A DNA stretch of 61,868 nucleotides from Clostridia bacterium (GCA_017625035.1 JAGALX010000038.1:1-61868), one strand, 5' to 3'. Shown: positions 42,377 through 53,947, counted from the first letter of the stretch. Translations and numbers: made by a program. Notes: generated by a model not told the origin, from the letters alone.

Positions 42377-43573
42377 TTACATTTTTGTGCCTTTTGTACC
42401 TTTCAAACCATTTAATGAATATCCTGATAGAATATTACTATCAAAAGAATAAGTTATGTTTTTATCTTCACGATTTCTTTTTAAACTCAAATCAATAAGT
42501 TTATCAAGTAATTCAGCGTACTTTAAATTTGTTGCTTTCCATAAGTGGAAAGATAATGAACCTGGTATTGTATTTACTTCATTAACATATATTAAGTTAG
42601 TATCTTGATCTATCATAAAGTCTATACGAATAACTCCTGAACACCCCAAAACTTTGAAAGTTTTTACGCTAAGTTCTTGAATAGTTTGTTTTACATCAAG
42701 GCTAATATCTGCAGGTAATTTTAATACTCCAGCATTCATTGATTTGTTACCACCAAATTTTTTACCACCAGATATATATTTATCATTAAAACTTAAAATT
42801 TCATCAGTTTTTATAGGCTCTTCGCATTCTGAAGCTTCTGCAAATTCATAATCTCCCACAACAGAACAGTTAATTTCTCGCAAGTTTTTAATAGCTTTTT
42901 CAATAAGTATTTTCTTTGAATAAGTAAAAGCATCTTCTATAGCATCATTTAATTCTTCCTGATTTTTTGCGATTTGTATTCCTACACTAGAACCTAAATT
43001 AACAGGTTTTACGATTACAGGGTATGGGAATTCTTTTTCTACTGTATTAATAATATTTTCTAGATTTTCATTGTAATCTTTTAAAGTAAAGCATTTGCAA
43101 TCTAGAACAGGAATATCGTTATCTTTTAATAAACATTTGCATACATACTTGTCCATTCCACAGGCAGAAGAAATAACATCACTTCCAACATAAGGTATGT
43201 TAAACATTTTTAAATAACCTTGCAAAGTACCATCTTCCACATTTGTTCCATGAACAATAGGGAATGCAATATCAATATAATCATACACACTGCTTTCATA
43301 GAATTTTTTATTACATTTCAACAATATAACTTTATTATCTCTTTGTGCTAATGTAACTTGTGAACTAATATGAAGTAAATTTTCAATATTTTTATATTGA
43401 GTGATATCTCCTATAAAATTACCACAATACATTTTATTTTCTTTAGTTATATATATAGGAATAATGTCATATTTATTTCTATCAATATTTTCAATAGCTT
43501 GAAGAGCTGTTATTATTGATACTTCATGTTCTACACTATTACCACCAAAGAATACACCAATTTTAATTTTCAT
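42377..43573 (-). CDS. D-alanine--D-alanine ligase family protein (Ddl/Van type)
   Basis: 398 residues, ATP-grasp fold. N-terminal GVFFGGNSVEHEVSI (6-20), catalytic VHGTNVEDGTLQGYL, ATP site KPVNLGSSVGI, and the C-terminal metal site NEVNTIPGSLSFHLW. The omega-loop (FNDKYISGGKKFGGNKSMNA) belongs to the long-loop clostridial branch whose second substrate, D-Ala, D-Ser or D-Lac, cannot be read by eye. It lies with VanX-like and MurF-like genes, so it probably builds the terminal dipeptide or depsipeptide of a wall precursor. ATG follows GAAAGGA. Confidence 0.88.
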   Translation of the reverse strand: MKIKIGVFFGGNSVEHEVSIITALQAIENIDRNKYDIIPIYITKENKMYCGNFIGDITQYKNIENLLHISSQVTLAQRDNKVILLKCNKKFYESSVYDYIDIAFPIVHGTNVEDGTLQGYLKMFNIPYVGSDVISSACGMDKYVCKCLLKDNDIPVLDCKCFTLKDYNENLENIINTVEKEFPYPVIVKPVNLGSSVGIQIAKNQEELNDAIEDAFTYSKKILIEKAIKNLREINCSVVGDYEFAEASECEEPIKTDEILSFNDKYISGGKKFGGNKSMNAGVLKLPADISLDVKQTIQELSVKTFKVLGCSGVIRIDFMIDQDTNLIYVNEVNTIPGSLSFHLWKATNLKYAELLDKLIDLSLKRNREDKNITYSFDSNILSGYSLNGLKGTKGTKM

Positions 43574-43590
43574 AATTAATCAAATCCTTT

Positions 43591-45138
43591 CTATCTATTG
43601 TAATTATCTGGTAAATCATTTTCTAATAAAACTGTTATTTTTTCATTTATATTCATTTTTGAAATACAGTCTATTGCTTCCTGAGGAGTATTTACATTAA
43701 AAATATTGTCTTTGTTAAAACTTGTAGAATTAATTCCATCTAAAATAGCTTTTGCCGATTTACTCTTTACTAAAAATATATAATCACAAATATTAGTCAT
43801 ATATTGACCAAATTCAAAATTATATTTTATTTCATCATCTCCTAATTCTATTAATCCTGGTGTAACAATTATTTTTGTTCCTTCAAATTCAGCTAAAGTA
43901 TCTAATGCTGATTTGGAACTTATAGGATTAGAATTATAAGAATCATCAATTATAGTCAAGTTACTGTGAGAAACTAATTGTAATCTATGTTCTACACTTT
44001 TTATTTCTCGAACAGAATGTACTAATTTACTTAATGGGATACCTAAATAGTTTGCGATACTTACTGCACCTGTAAGATTTATAACATTATGTTTTCCTAT
44101 AAGTTTAGTTTTAAATTCTATTTCTTTATTTAAATTTTTATCTAATAATGTAAAAGATAGTCCTTTCGAAGATGAAGTTAAACTATAACTATCATAATCT
44201 AAACTTTTATCATTAATTCCATAAGTAAACACATTACCTTTTATATTTTGCTCAGCAAGGTATTCATTATTATAATTAAGAAATATAGTTCCATTGTTTT
44301 CTTGAACACTATTCGCTAATTCAAGTTTTGTTTTTATGATATTATCAATTGTTTTAAAGCTTTCTAAATGTTGAGGACCTATTGAAGTTATAATTCCAAT
44401 TTTAGGTTTTACTATATCACATATTTCTTTTATATCTCCAATATTTGTAGCGCCCATTTCACATATAAAAATTTGATGAATAGGTTTTAAGTTTTCTCTT
44501 ATTGTTTTTACCACTCCCATAGTTGTATTATAATTTTGCGGTGTAATTAGAACTTCATATTTTGAAGATAAAGTCTTTGCTAAAAAATTTTTAACACTTG
44601 TTTTTCCATAACTTCCTGTAATTCCAATTACTATTAAATTCGGCATATCATTCAATATTTTTTTTGCTTGATTAATATAATATTTTTTTCCTAAATACTC
44701 TATTGGAGAATTTAGGAAATTAGCTATAAGAGCCATAACAGGGGATATTATATTTAAAATACAAAGTTTTATAAAAATAAAATTTCCATTATTATTTGTT
44801 ATAAATAGTAGAAAAATTAATATAGATTCTGTTATAAACATTCTTTTAACTCTATTTGTAATTTTAAATGCTATCTTTGCTTTCTTTTTTGGGAGATTAT
44901 AAAGTATTGAAAAAGTTAAAAGCAATATAGCAATTACAGAAACTATATTATTATCAAAAGCTAATAACAGTGTTGGAAGTATTATTGCTAAAAGTTGTAC
45001 TATAATTTTTGTATAGTTATTTTTTATCCAAAGCAAATGTTTCTTATAAAAATATGAATTTAGCTGAAACATATGCATATGATAAATCAACAAAACTAGT
45101 AAGTTTATTATATATTCTATTACGATAATTTGCCTCAT
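43591..45138 (-). CDS. MurF-like Mur ligase with N-terminal membrane domain
   Basis: 515 residues. About residues 1-150 contain four or five membrane helices in place of the usual MurF N-terminal UDP-binding domain. The Mur ligase core follows: P-loop TGSYGKTS (174-181), the NYNTTMGV and EMGATNIGDI region, GPQHLESF, and the C-terminal domain with VEHRLQ and DDSYNSNP. MurF adds D-Ala-D-Ala (or a variant dipeptide) to the UDP-muramoyl tripeptide. Its start overlaps the hydrolase stop by one base (TAATG). It is unusual in being membrane-bound; it may act on a lipid-linked or non-standard acceptor. Confidence 0.85.
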   Translation of the reverse strand: MRQIIVIEYIINLLVLLIYHMHMFQLNSYFYKKHLLWIKNNYTKIIVQLLAIILPTLLLAFDNNIVSVIAILLLTFSILYNLPKKKAKIAFKITNRVKRMFITESILIFLLFITNNNGNFIFIKLCILNIISPVMALIANFLNSPIEYLGKKYYINQAKKILNDMPNLIVIGITGSYGKTSVKNFLAKTLSSKYEVLITPQNYNTTMGVVKTIRENLKPIHQIFICEMGATNIGDIKEICDIVKPKIGIITSIGPQHLESFKTIDNIIKTKLELANSVQENNGTIFLNYNNEYLAEQNIKGNVFTYGINDKSLDYDSYSLTSSSKGLSFTLLDKNLNKEIEFKTKLIGKHNVINLTGAVSIANYLGIPLSKLVHSVREIKSVEHRLQLVSHSNLTIIDDSYNSNPISSKSALDTLAEFEGTKIIVTPGLIELGDDEIKYNFEFGQYMTNICDYIFLVKSKSAKAILDGINSTSFNKDNIFNVNTPQEAIDCISKMNINEKITVLLENDLPDNYNR

Positions 45139-45920
45139 TAATTACCTCCATTTAAAAAAGTACTTATAATTTTATTTACATACGCAGGTCTTTCTAAAAA
45201 AACATAGTGAGAACAATTTTCTACTTTTATAAGTCCTGCATCTGGTATAAGTTTTTTCATAATTTCTCCATCAGATATAGGAGTAGCAGTATCATTTCCC
45301 CCCCATATCAATAAAGTCGGAACACTTATATTAGGTAAAAGTTCTCTTAAATCTTGGTCTATTAGTTGCACTAAAGTTTGTTTCATTACTGGACTTGCAT
45401 TTCTGTAGTCTTCAGAACCAAAACTATTTTTTAATTTTGATATCAAATTTGGACAAATAGCCTTGATAGGTTTTAATTCCAAGATTTTTTTGCAAAATTT
45501 AGAAATTTTTATTTTTAACTTTTGAGATAAAGTCTTTTTATGTACTATTCCAGCACTTCCAATTAATACTATTTTATTTACTTTAAAATTTAAATTTTTC
45601 TGACTCATCAATTTTATTATAATTCTTCCACCGTTAGAATGTCCTATTAAGTCCACTTCTTTTATATTTTGATTTTTTATAAAATTAATAACAAATGTTA
45701 CATAGTTATCTAAATTCCAACTAGCATTAGGTTCTTCAGATTCTCCAAATCCTGGCATATCTAAACAGTAAATAGTAGAATAACTAGATATCGAATTAAT
45801 CATTGGCATATAGGTATTAACAGTTGTTCCCCAACCTGGAAGAATTAAAACTGCTTTTCCATTACCTTTTTTTATATAATTTATATTTAAGTTATTTATA
45901 ATCGTTTTTATTGAAATCAC
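45138..45920 (-). CDS. alpha/beta hydrolase
   Basis: 260 residues. Oxyanion region LILPGWGT (27-34), nucleophile serine in GHSNGG (about 95-100), acid in LIWGGNDTATP and catalytic His in NCSHYVFLE, so the triad is complete. The likely start is GTG only 1 base from AGGAG, which is too tight; a non-standard start a few codons on is possible. It lies between the VanX-like and MurF-like genes, with a 1-base overlap to the latter. A role on wall precursors or on a drug is conceivable but unproven. Confidence 0.88.
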   Translation of the reverse strand: MISIKTIINNLNINYIKKGNGKAVLILPGWGTTVNTYMPMINSISSYSTIYCLDMPGFGESEEPNASWNLDNYVTFVINFIKNQNIKEVDLIGHSNGGRIIIKLMSQKNLNFKVNKIVLIGSAGIVHKKTLSQKLKIKISKFCKKILELKPIKAICPNLISKLKNSFGSEDYRNASPVMKQTLVQLIDQDLRELLPNISVPTLLIWGGNDTATPISDGEIMKKLIPDAGLIKVENCSHYVFLERPAYVNKIISTFLNGGN

Positions 45921-45931
45921 ACTCCTAAAAA

Positions 45932-46492
45932 TTATTCAAACATTTCATGGATTATATCGTAATTGTCATTATCATTAAAATGCCACCATTCAAAAGGAAA
46001 TGGCGTAAATCCACATTCTATCATAATATTCTCTAATAATATAACATTATCCCTTGTTGTATTATCTAAATTTTTATAATAATCTCTATAACTTTCAATT
46101 CCAAAATGATCAAATTCTGTTGGCATTTTTAATTCATTATCACTCATGTCACATAATGTAATATCTACTGCACTTCCTTTACAATGATTACTATTTCCTT
46201 TTGTTGGATTAGCAACGAAATTCTCATTAGGACATATTTCCCACATCTTATATTGGTATTCAATAGGTCTAAAAGCATCCCAAATTTTTATTTTTAGACC
46301 TAATTTATTAAGTTTAGAATTAGCTTTTAATAATTTTTCAGCAGTTTTCTCTCTTAGCATACAAATAGGAGATTTATATAAAACTTCATTAGTAAAATTA
46401 TTAGGAGTAGCATATATAATATCCAATACTAGTCCATCATTCTCACTTAATTCTCGCATTTTATATTTTTTCATAAATTCATTTTTATCCAT
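45932..46492 (-). CDS. D-alanyl-D-alanine dipeptidase (VanX type, M15D)
   Basis: 186 residues from the ATG behind GAGGTG. The zinc ligands and catalytic residues are in place: Arg 75 in DAFRP, His 103 and Asp 110 in SNHCKGSAVD, Glu 168 and His 171 in EWWHF. VanX-type enzymes hydrolyse free D-Ala-D-Ala so that only the altered dipeptide reaches the wall. It leads the minus-strand operon VanX / hydrolase / MurF-like / ligase. No VanH, VanT, VanS or VanR gene is visible within the cluster. Confidence 0.9.
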   Translation of the reverse strand: MDKNEFMKKYKMRELSENDGLVLDIIYATPNNFTNEVLYKSPICMLREKTAEKLLKANSKLNKLGLKIKIWDAFRPIEYQYKMWEICPNENFVANPTKGNSNHCKGSAVDITLCDMSDNELKMPTEFDHFGIESYRDYYKNLDNTTRDNVILLENIMIECGFTPFPFEWWHFNDNDNYDIIHEMFE

Positions 46493-46550
46493 CAAAAATC
46501 ACCTCAGAAAATTTTTCAACGATATTGTATATTTTTATGTTATAAAAATC

Positions 46551-46597
46551 AACTCACATAAATTCACACAAAAATCAATAATTCACAAGAAATTCAC
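46551..46597. repeat. phased AATTCAC repeats in the divergent intergenic region
   Basis: AACTCAC (46551), AATTCAC (46561), AATTCAC (46580) and AATTCAC (46591). Distances are 10, 19 and 11 bp, that is, whole helical turns. They lie between the VanX-like gene and the Sel1 gene and just upstream of the latter's promoter: a good operator candidate. Confidence 0.6.
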
Positions 46598-46603
46598 GAA
46601 AAT

Positions 46604-46632
46604 TTGACTATATGTTGCTTTAGTAGTATAAT
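46604..46632 (+). promoter_or_regulatory. promoter of the Sel1-repeat gene
   Basis: TTGACT, 17 bp, TATAAT, 20 bp before the start codon. Confidence 0.8.
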
Positions 46633-46651
46633 TACATAGGGAGGAATCCAT

Positions 46652-48196
46652 ATGTCGCAAAGAAAATTTATAAGATTGAACATAAACGATAATTATCTCT
46701 CTTTTGGAAATGTGTTTAGAATTATAAAAGAAGAAACAAATACTACTAATATGTTTTTGCAAGCTGATTTGTTTTCAATAATATTTAATACTTATAATAT
46801 TGCAGATAGTACTGTGAATAATTACTGCACAGGTCTTAGAGCAATTAATCCAAAATACAGAAATTATTTTAAAGAAATGAAAAATAAGTTTGAACAAGAT
46901 AAGAGCGTTTTTATTTTTACTATTGGAAAAATATTAGAATTAATTGAAACCCAAGGAATTAATATTGATAATATTACAATAGAACAAATAAATAATAGTT
47001 CAAAATTGAAACATATTTGTAATAGATTATATACTATAAGTAAAAATGATTCAGATGTAAGTATAAAACTATCCCATGAATTATATAAAGATTTAGAGGA
47101 ATGTAATTTATATGATTTTATGGTACAAGTATTATTCTATGTTGTATTAGATAAGAAACAGCCTATATATATAAATGAACAATTAAATGAAATAATTGAA
47201 AAAAATATTTATGACACAAACATTTCTGTTAATGATATTCAAGAATTTGTTAAAGTTCAATTAAATTCAGGAATTTGGTCAATAAGAGGTATTAATGAAT
47301 TAGCAAAAAAAAATAATCCTTTTGCTTGTTTTGAAATTGCCTCTATGGAATTTCATGGAATAGCTACAGGAAAACCAAGATATGAGGAAGCATATAAATA
47401 TTATAAAATTGCAGCTGAACATAATCATCCAGTAGCCAATTGGGCAATAGGCTATTTGTACTATGAAGGATATATCGGAAATAAATCAAAAAGAGACTTG
47501 TATCTAGCATTCAAATATTTCAACAAATCGAGAAAATTAAAATGTTCTAATGCTTTTAATAGTCTAGGATTAATTATATTAAATGGTAGCATACCACATA
47601 TAAAACGAAATAAAAACAAAGCTATTGAAATGTTTGAAAAAGCTATATCTTTAGGAAATATCTATGCTTATAATAATTTAGGAAAAATATATGAAAATAA
47701 AAAAGATTATCAGAAAGCATATGATTACTATCTTTCTTCAGCTGAATTAGGTGAAAGTTGGGCGGCAAACAAAATAGGTGAATTCTATAGAAAAGGAATT
47801 GTTAATGGAAAAGATTTAAGAAAAGCATTTCATTATTATACTATATCAAGTGAAAGTTTAAGATTTACTCTTTGCCCATGGTCAAAATATAATTTGGCAA
47901 AATACTTTTATAAAGATGGAAATTTAGAAATTGATGTAAAACGAGATATTAATAAAGCAATTGAGCTCTTAGAAGATATTGCAGATGAATTAATAGAAGC
48001 ATCTAAAGAATTACTCTATATTTACTATGACCTTTATATAAAAAGTAGTAAAGAAGATAATCATTACATAGAAAAAGTTTATTTATATAAAGAAAAATGT
48101 GAGAAAAATATTAATTATAATGATAAAATCAAACAAGATATAGAAAATAAATTAAAACAAATTAATATTATGGTAAGCCCCATAGATATATTGTAA
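46652..48196 (+). CDS. Sel1/TPR-repeat protein divergent from the VanX cluster
   Basis: 514 residues behind GGGAGG. Residues 1-130 are a helical N-terminal part with a possible DNA-binding look (ADLFSIIFNTYNIADSTVNN). From about 215 on there are five or six Sel1-type repeats of about 36 residues (EEAYKYYKIAAEHNHPVANW, KAIEMFEKAISLGNIYAYNN, KAYDYYLSSAELGESWAANK). Sel1 repeats serve as protein scaffolds. Divergent placement across phased repeats suggests it may sense or control the wall cluster; this is inference. Confidence 0.8.
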   Translation: MSQRKFIRLNINDNYLSFGNVFRIIKEETNTTNMFLQADLFSIIFNTYNIADSTVNNYCTGLRAINPKYRNYFKEMKNKFEQDKSVFIFTIGKILELIETQGINIDNITIEQINNSSKLKHICNRLYTISKNDSDVSIKLSHELYKDLEECNLYDFMVQVLFYVVLDKKQPIYINEQLNEIIEKNIYDTNISVNDIQEFVKVQLNSGIWSIRGINELAKKNNPFACFEIASMEFHGIATGKPRYEEAYKYYKIAAEHNHPVANWAIGYLYYEGYIGNKSKRDLYLAFKYFNKSRKLKCSNAFNSLGLIILNGSIPHIKRNKNKAIEMFEKAISLGNIYAYNNLGKIYENKKDYQKAYDYYLSSAELGESWAANKIGEFYRKGIVNGKDLRKAFHYYTISSESLRFTLCPWSKYNLAKYFYKDGNLEIDVKRDINKAIELLEDIADELIEASKELLYIYYDLYIKSSKEDNHYIEKVYLYKEKCEKNINYNDKIKQDIENKLKQINIMVSPIDIL

Positions 48197-48213
48197 AAAG
48201 ATCAACTTAAAGG

Positions 48214-48258
48214 AAATATCGAATAGTTCACTCACTTGTCGTGAATTATTCGATATTT
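48214..48258. terminator. bidirectional terminator
   Basis: 18-bp stem AAATATCGAATAGTTCAC / GTGAATTATTCGATATTT with one wobble pair. Confidence 0.8.
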
Positions 48259-48277
48259 ACATTTTGCTAAAATAATT

Positions 48278-48577
48278 TTAAATTTTAATGATGTTAAATA
48301 AATACATAGCAACTTTATTTTGTTCTGTTGTTTCCATTTCCATAAGTTTAGCCATTGCAAACATAACAAGTTCATATTTAGAAAAGTTTATAATGGTAGT
48401 TCTGTATTCTTCATCAATTTTCTTTAGAATAGTATCAAATTTTTTATACATTTCAGATTTATTATATAAAATAGGAATACTATCACATGTAGTAATACAT
48501 ATACCAAATCTTAATTTATTTTTTATACTCATATCTTTAATTAAATTTATTAAAAGTCTAACTTTAGTATTTTGCAT
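48278..48577 (-). CDS. small hypothetical protein
   Basis: 99 residues behind AAAGGAGG. Helical; KYELVMFAMAKLMEMETTEQNKVA is typical of small regulators of mobile elements, but no family is clear to me. It lies between the Sel1 gene (converging) and the second serine recombinase. Confidence 0.55.
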   Translation of the reverse strand: MQNTKVRLLINLIKDMSIKNKLRFGICITTCDSIPILYNKSEMYKKFDTILKKIDEEYRTTIINFSKYELVMFAMAKLMEMETTEQNKVAMYLFNIIKI

Positions 48578-48645
48578 TTTTAATTTTCCTCCTTTACTTT
48601 TTAGGGTTTGGGATTTCCCATAAATTGAATTTGTGTCCGTACAAG

Positions 48646-48716
48646 TTCAGTGCTTGCTAGGACAAGCACTGCAAATTGCGTGTGAACGAATTCATTGCTT
48701 GCTGGGACAAGAACTG
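48646..48716. repeat. two 26-bp stem-loop direct repeats near the recombinase
   Basis: TTCAGTGCTTGCTAGGACAA (48646 on) and TTCATTGCTTGCTGGGACAA (48691 on), each followed by G(C/A)ACTG; 45 bp from start to start. Each copy is itself a hairpin (CAGTGCTTG / CAAGCACTG in the first). They lie just beyond the 3' end of the recombinase gene and may be recombinase-related sites. Confidence 0.55.
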
Positions 48717-48804
48717 AATTATTTCTATACGTTTATGTACAAAAATAAGTACATTTTTTGTTCCTATAAATCTATTTTTAGTACACTAAATTGTTCTTTT
48801 TTTA

Positions 48805-50700
<1,896 letters not shown>

Positions 50701-50801
50701 TTAAAAACATAAAAGTGCTAGAAAGCTGTATAGCTAACTAACACTTAAAATTTATCTTAATATTTACTTGTATTACTTGCTGATAAAAAAAACCTTTAGT
50801 A

Positions 50802-51074
50802 TTAGTTGCCACTGATAAAATCTCTTAATCTTGAGAGTGGTATTTTATTTGCTAAATTACCTATATAGAAATACTCGTGCTGATTAAAGAATAAATATAG
50901 CTTTTCTTTAATCATTACACTATGTGGTTCTACATAAGCAATATTAGTTTTTTCAACCATTCTCAAATTACCATTCTTTATCTTTGGTTCACAATTACTA
51001 AAAGTGCAAGCCCATTCAATCTTAGAAAGTAATTCTTTTTCTACTGCTAATTTTCTTTTAACTATGCGTATCAT
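50802..51074 (-). CDS. small hypothetical protein upstream of the serine recombinase
   Basis: 90 residues from the ATG behind AAAGGAGG (10-base spacing); the longer frame upstream lacks a ribosome site. It reads as a small alpha-beta protein (EKTNIAYVEPHSVMIKEKLY, then YFYIGNLANKIPLSRLRDF). Such short proteins are common beside serine recombinases of Gram-positive elements. Same strand as the recombinase, 113 bp before it. Confidence 0.6.
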   Translation of the reverse strand: MIRIVKRKLAVEKELLSKIEWACTFSNCEPKIKNGNLRMVEKTNIAYVEPHSVMIKEKLYLFFNQHEYFYIGNLANKIPLSRLRDFISGN

Positions 51075-51250
51075 ATCACAAAAACCTCCTTTTTTCAATG
51101 ATTTGAGGCTATTCTTATATACTTTTGGTAAAAAAAGTAAAAAAATAAGCCGATTAAATCGACTTATATAAATGTGATTGATATTCACCTTTTAATTTTC
51201 TTCAAACTTACTTATATCAATATTTTTAAGTGGTTCGACGAAAATGCATT

Positions 51251-51325
<75 letters not shown>

Positions 51326-51387
51326 ATCTTTTAAATATTATAATATAAAATTTAAACTTTATCAACAAAAAATTTTTTTAAAAATAG

Positions 51388-51412
51388 GGGATACTTTTTA
51401 TATAAGTATCCC
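51388..51412 (-). terminator. intrinsic terminator of leuS
   Basis: 9-bp stem GGGATACTT / AAGTATCCC and T-rich stretch on the minus strand. Confidence 0.8.
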
Positions 51413-51535
51413 TAATAATGTTTTTAATTATTTTCACTTGATATTTAATTTTTTAGCTAATTGCACATAGCAAATTTTTTCATTAGAAAGATTACTAAAT
51501 GTATAACATTATGTCTCAAAAATCCTAGCAAAAGT

Positions 51536-53947
51536 CTAATTACAAATAATATTTACAATTCTTCCTTGAACATATATTACTTTTCTAATATCACCAACAA
51601 CAAAATCAGGATATTGCTCAGTAATTAGCTTAACAAGTTCATTTTCTTCAATATCTTTATTTACTGAAATAGTACCTTTCATTTTTCCATTAATTTGAAT
51701 AGGCAAATCAATAACATCTGTAGACAAATATTTTTCATCATATTTTGGCCAGTGTTCATCTATAATATTTTTATTAAATAAAATTTCGTACATTTCACTA
51801 GTAATATGAGGTGCAAGGGGATTTAGTACAATTAAAAATATTCTTAGCTCTTCACGAGTAATAAATTTATCTTCTTTAATCTTCTTTATAAAAGACATGC
51901 ATGCTGCTATAGCTGTATTTAATTTCAAGTTTTCAATATCTTCAGAAACCTTTTTTATAAGTTTATTAATTTCGGATATGTGTTCATTTGAAATCTCATC
52001 ACCTTTTATAATATCTTTCAAATCCCAAACTTTATTAATAAAATTATTAATACCATTTATTCCATCATAAGTCCAAGGTGTATTATCTTCATATCCACCC
52101 AAGAAATGCAAGTGTAGTCTTGCAACATCAGAGCCATATTTATCAATAACTTCCATAGGGGAAACACCATTAGTAGAGCTTTTACTCATTTTTTTACCAG
52201 CATCATCAAGAATTAGACCACTTCCCATTTTTCGTATAAATGGATCTCTAGTAGGAACAACACCTATTTCATACAAGAAATTTTGCCAGAAAAATGCATA
52301 AAGCACATGACGCGTAATATGTTCTGTTCCACCTGTATAGCAGTCAACACTACCCCAATATTTAAGTTTTTCAAAATCTGCTAGTTTTCTATCATTATGT
52401 GGGTCAACATATCTTAGCCAATACCAGCTAGAACCTGCCCAGTTAGGCATTGTATCTGTTTCTCTTTTTGCATGACCACCACATTTTGGACAAGTTACAT
52501 TTACCCAATCTGATATCTTAGATAGAGGAGAATTTCCATTATCATTTGGAAGATAATCATCAGTTTTTGGAAGTTTTATAGGAAGCTCAGTTTCATCTAC
52601 AGGAACTGTTCCACATTTATCACAAAATACAACAGGAAATGGTTCGCCCCAATATCTTTGTCTATTAAAAGACCAGTCTTGCATTTTGTAATTAACTTGT
52701 TTTTTTCCAATACCAAGATTGATAATTTTATTTGCAATTTTTTCTTTAGCTTCTGTAACAGTCATACCATCAAATTCTTCTGAATTCATCATTTTACTGT
52801 TATTTTTTAGATATTCAGATTTTTCTACTGCAGAATTTTTTACATTTCCTTCAATTACCTGAATCATAGGAATATTAAATGTTTTGGCAAAATCGTAATC
52901 TCGCTGATCATGTGTAGGAACTGCCATAACAATTCCGGTTCCATAATTTGCAAGAACAAAGTCTGCTGTATAAATTGGGACTTTTTTATTATTTATTGGA
53001 TTTACTGCATATATCCCATCAATAATACATCCTGTTTTTTCTTTTTGGTCAGAAATTCTGTCTAGTTCACTTCTGTAAGAGGTTTTTTTCTTATAAGCAC
53101 AAACTTCTTTATAATTTGAAATATTATCTTTTAGTTTTTCTATTAATTCATGCTCAGGAGCCATTACCATAAATGTAATTCCATATATAGTTTCAATACA
53201 AGTAGTGAAAATTTCTGCAGTTGTTAGTTTATTTCCAGATTTATCAACTATATCAAAACTAACTTCTATTCCTTCACTTTTGCCAATCCAATTTCTTTGT
53301 AGCTCTTTTAAGTTTTCATTCATATTGATTTTTTCAACATTTTCAAGAAGTTTTTCAGAATATTCTTTCATTTTCAAAAACCATACCCATCTTTCTTCTT
53401 GAACAACTTTTCCATGGCATCTATCACAAACTCCGCCCTGACTATCTTCATTAGAAAGTACAGTTTTACAAGTAGGGCAGAAGTTAACAACACCTTTTTC
53501 TTTATAGGCTTTTTCATGTTTTAAAAATTGCATAAAAATCCACTGTGTCCATTTATAATAATCTTCATCACTTGTGCAAAAAGATCTGTCCCAATCAAAA
53601 GAAAGTCCAATTCTTCGAGATTGTTCCATTGCTTTTTTCATTCCATTTGCAACAAAATCTTGTGGATTTATACCAGTTTTTATAGCAGCATTTTCAGCTG
53701 GCAAACCAAATGAATCTCCTCCAATAGGGAATAGAACATTATAACCATCTAACCTTTTATAACGAGCAAGTGCATCTGCTGGCACAGTTCCTTTCAAATG
53801 TCCCATATGTAGATTTCCGCTAATATTATAAAATTCATATAGTACATAATATTTAGGTTTGCTTGGATGAAAATCAATGGCTTTAAAACTTTTTTCTTCA
53901 AACCATTTATCTTGCCATTTTTTTTCTACGGTCTTAAAATCATACAT
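51536..53947 (-). CDS. leuS: leucyl-tRNA synthetase
   Basis: 803 residues, class I synthetase. HIGH motif as HMGH (47-50), zinc knuckle CPTC with CDRC near 160-180, the CP1 editing domain (about 220-410, TADFVLANYGTGIVMAVPTHD), the WAGSSWYWLRY segment, KMSKS as KKMSKSST near 586 and the anticodon-binding domain to the end. It charges tRNA-Leu and edits wrong amino acids. ATG follows GAAAGGAAG. Expression appears controlled by a leader-peptide attenuator just upstream rather than by a T-box. Confidence 0.97.
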   Translation of the reverse strand: MYDFKTVEKKWQDKWFEEKSFKAIDFHPSKPKYYVLYEFYNISGNLHMGHLKGTVPADALARYKRLDGYNVLFPIGGDSFGLPAENAAIKTGINPQDFVANGMKKAMEQSRRIGLSFDWDRSFCTSDEDYYKWTQWIFMQFLKHEKAYKEKGVVNFCPTCKTVLSNEDSQGGVCDRCHGKVVQEERWVWFLKMKEYSEKLLENVEKINMNENLKELQRNWIGKSEGIEVSFDIVDKSGNKLTTAEIFTTCIETIYGITFMVMAPEHELIEKLKDNISNYKEVCAYKKKTSYRSELDRISDQKEKTGCIIDGIYAVNPINNKKVPIYTADFVLANYGTGIVMAVPTHDQRDYDFAKTFNIPMIQVIEGNVKNSAVEKSEYLKNNSKMMNSEEFDGMTVTEAKEKIANKIINLGIGKKQVNYKMQDWSFNRQRYWGEPFPVVFCDKCGTVPVDETELPIKLPKTDDYLPNDNGNSPLSKISDWVNVTCPKCGGHAKRETDTMPNWAGSSWYWLRYVDPHNDRKLADFEKLKYWGSVDCYTGGTEHITRHVLYAFFWQNFLYEIGVVPTRDPFIRKMGSGLILDDAGKKMSKSSTNGVSPMEVIDKYGSDVARLHLHFLGGYEDNTPWTYDGINGINNFINKVWDLKDIIKGDEISNEHISEINKLIKKVSEDIENLKLNTAIAACMSFIKKIKEDKFITREELRIFLIVLNPLAPHITSEMYEILFNKNIIDEHWPKYDEKYLSTDVIDLPIQINGKMKGTISVNKDIEENELVKLITEQYPDFVVGDIRKVIYVQGRIVNIICN

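Noticed and set aside
48288..48623. 111-codon plus-strand frame opposite the 99-residue gene
   Set aside because: The minus-strand frame has AAAGGAGG and a better composition; the plus frame is its hydrophobic mirror.
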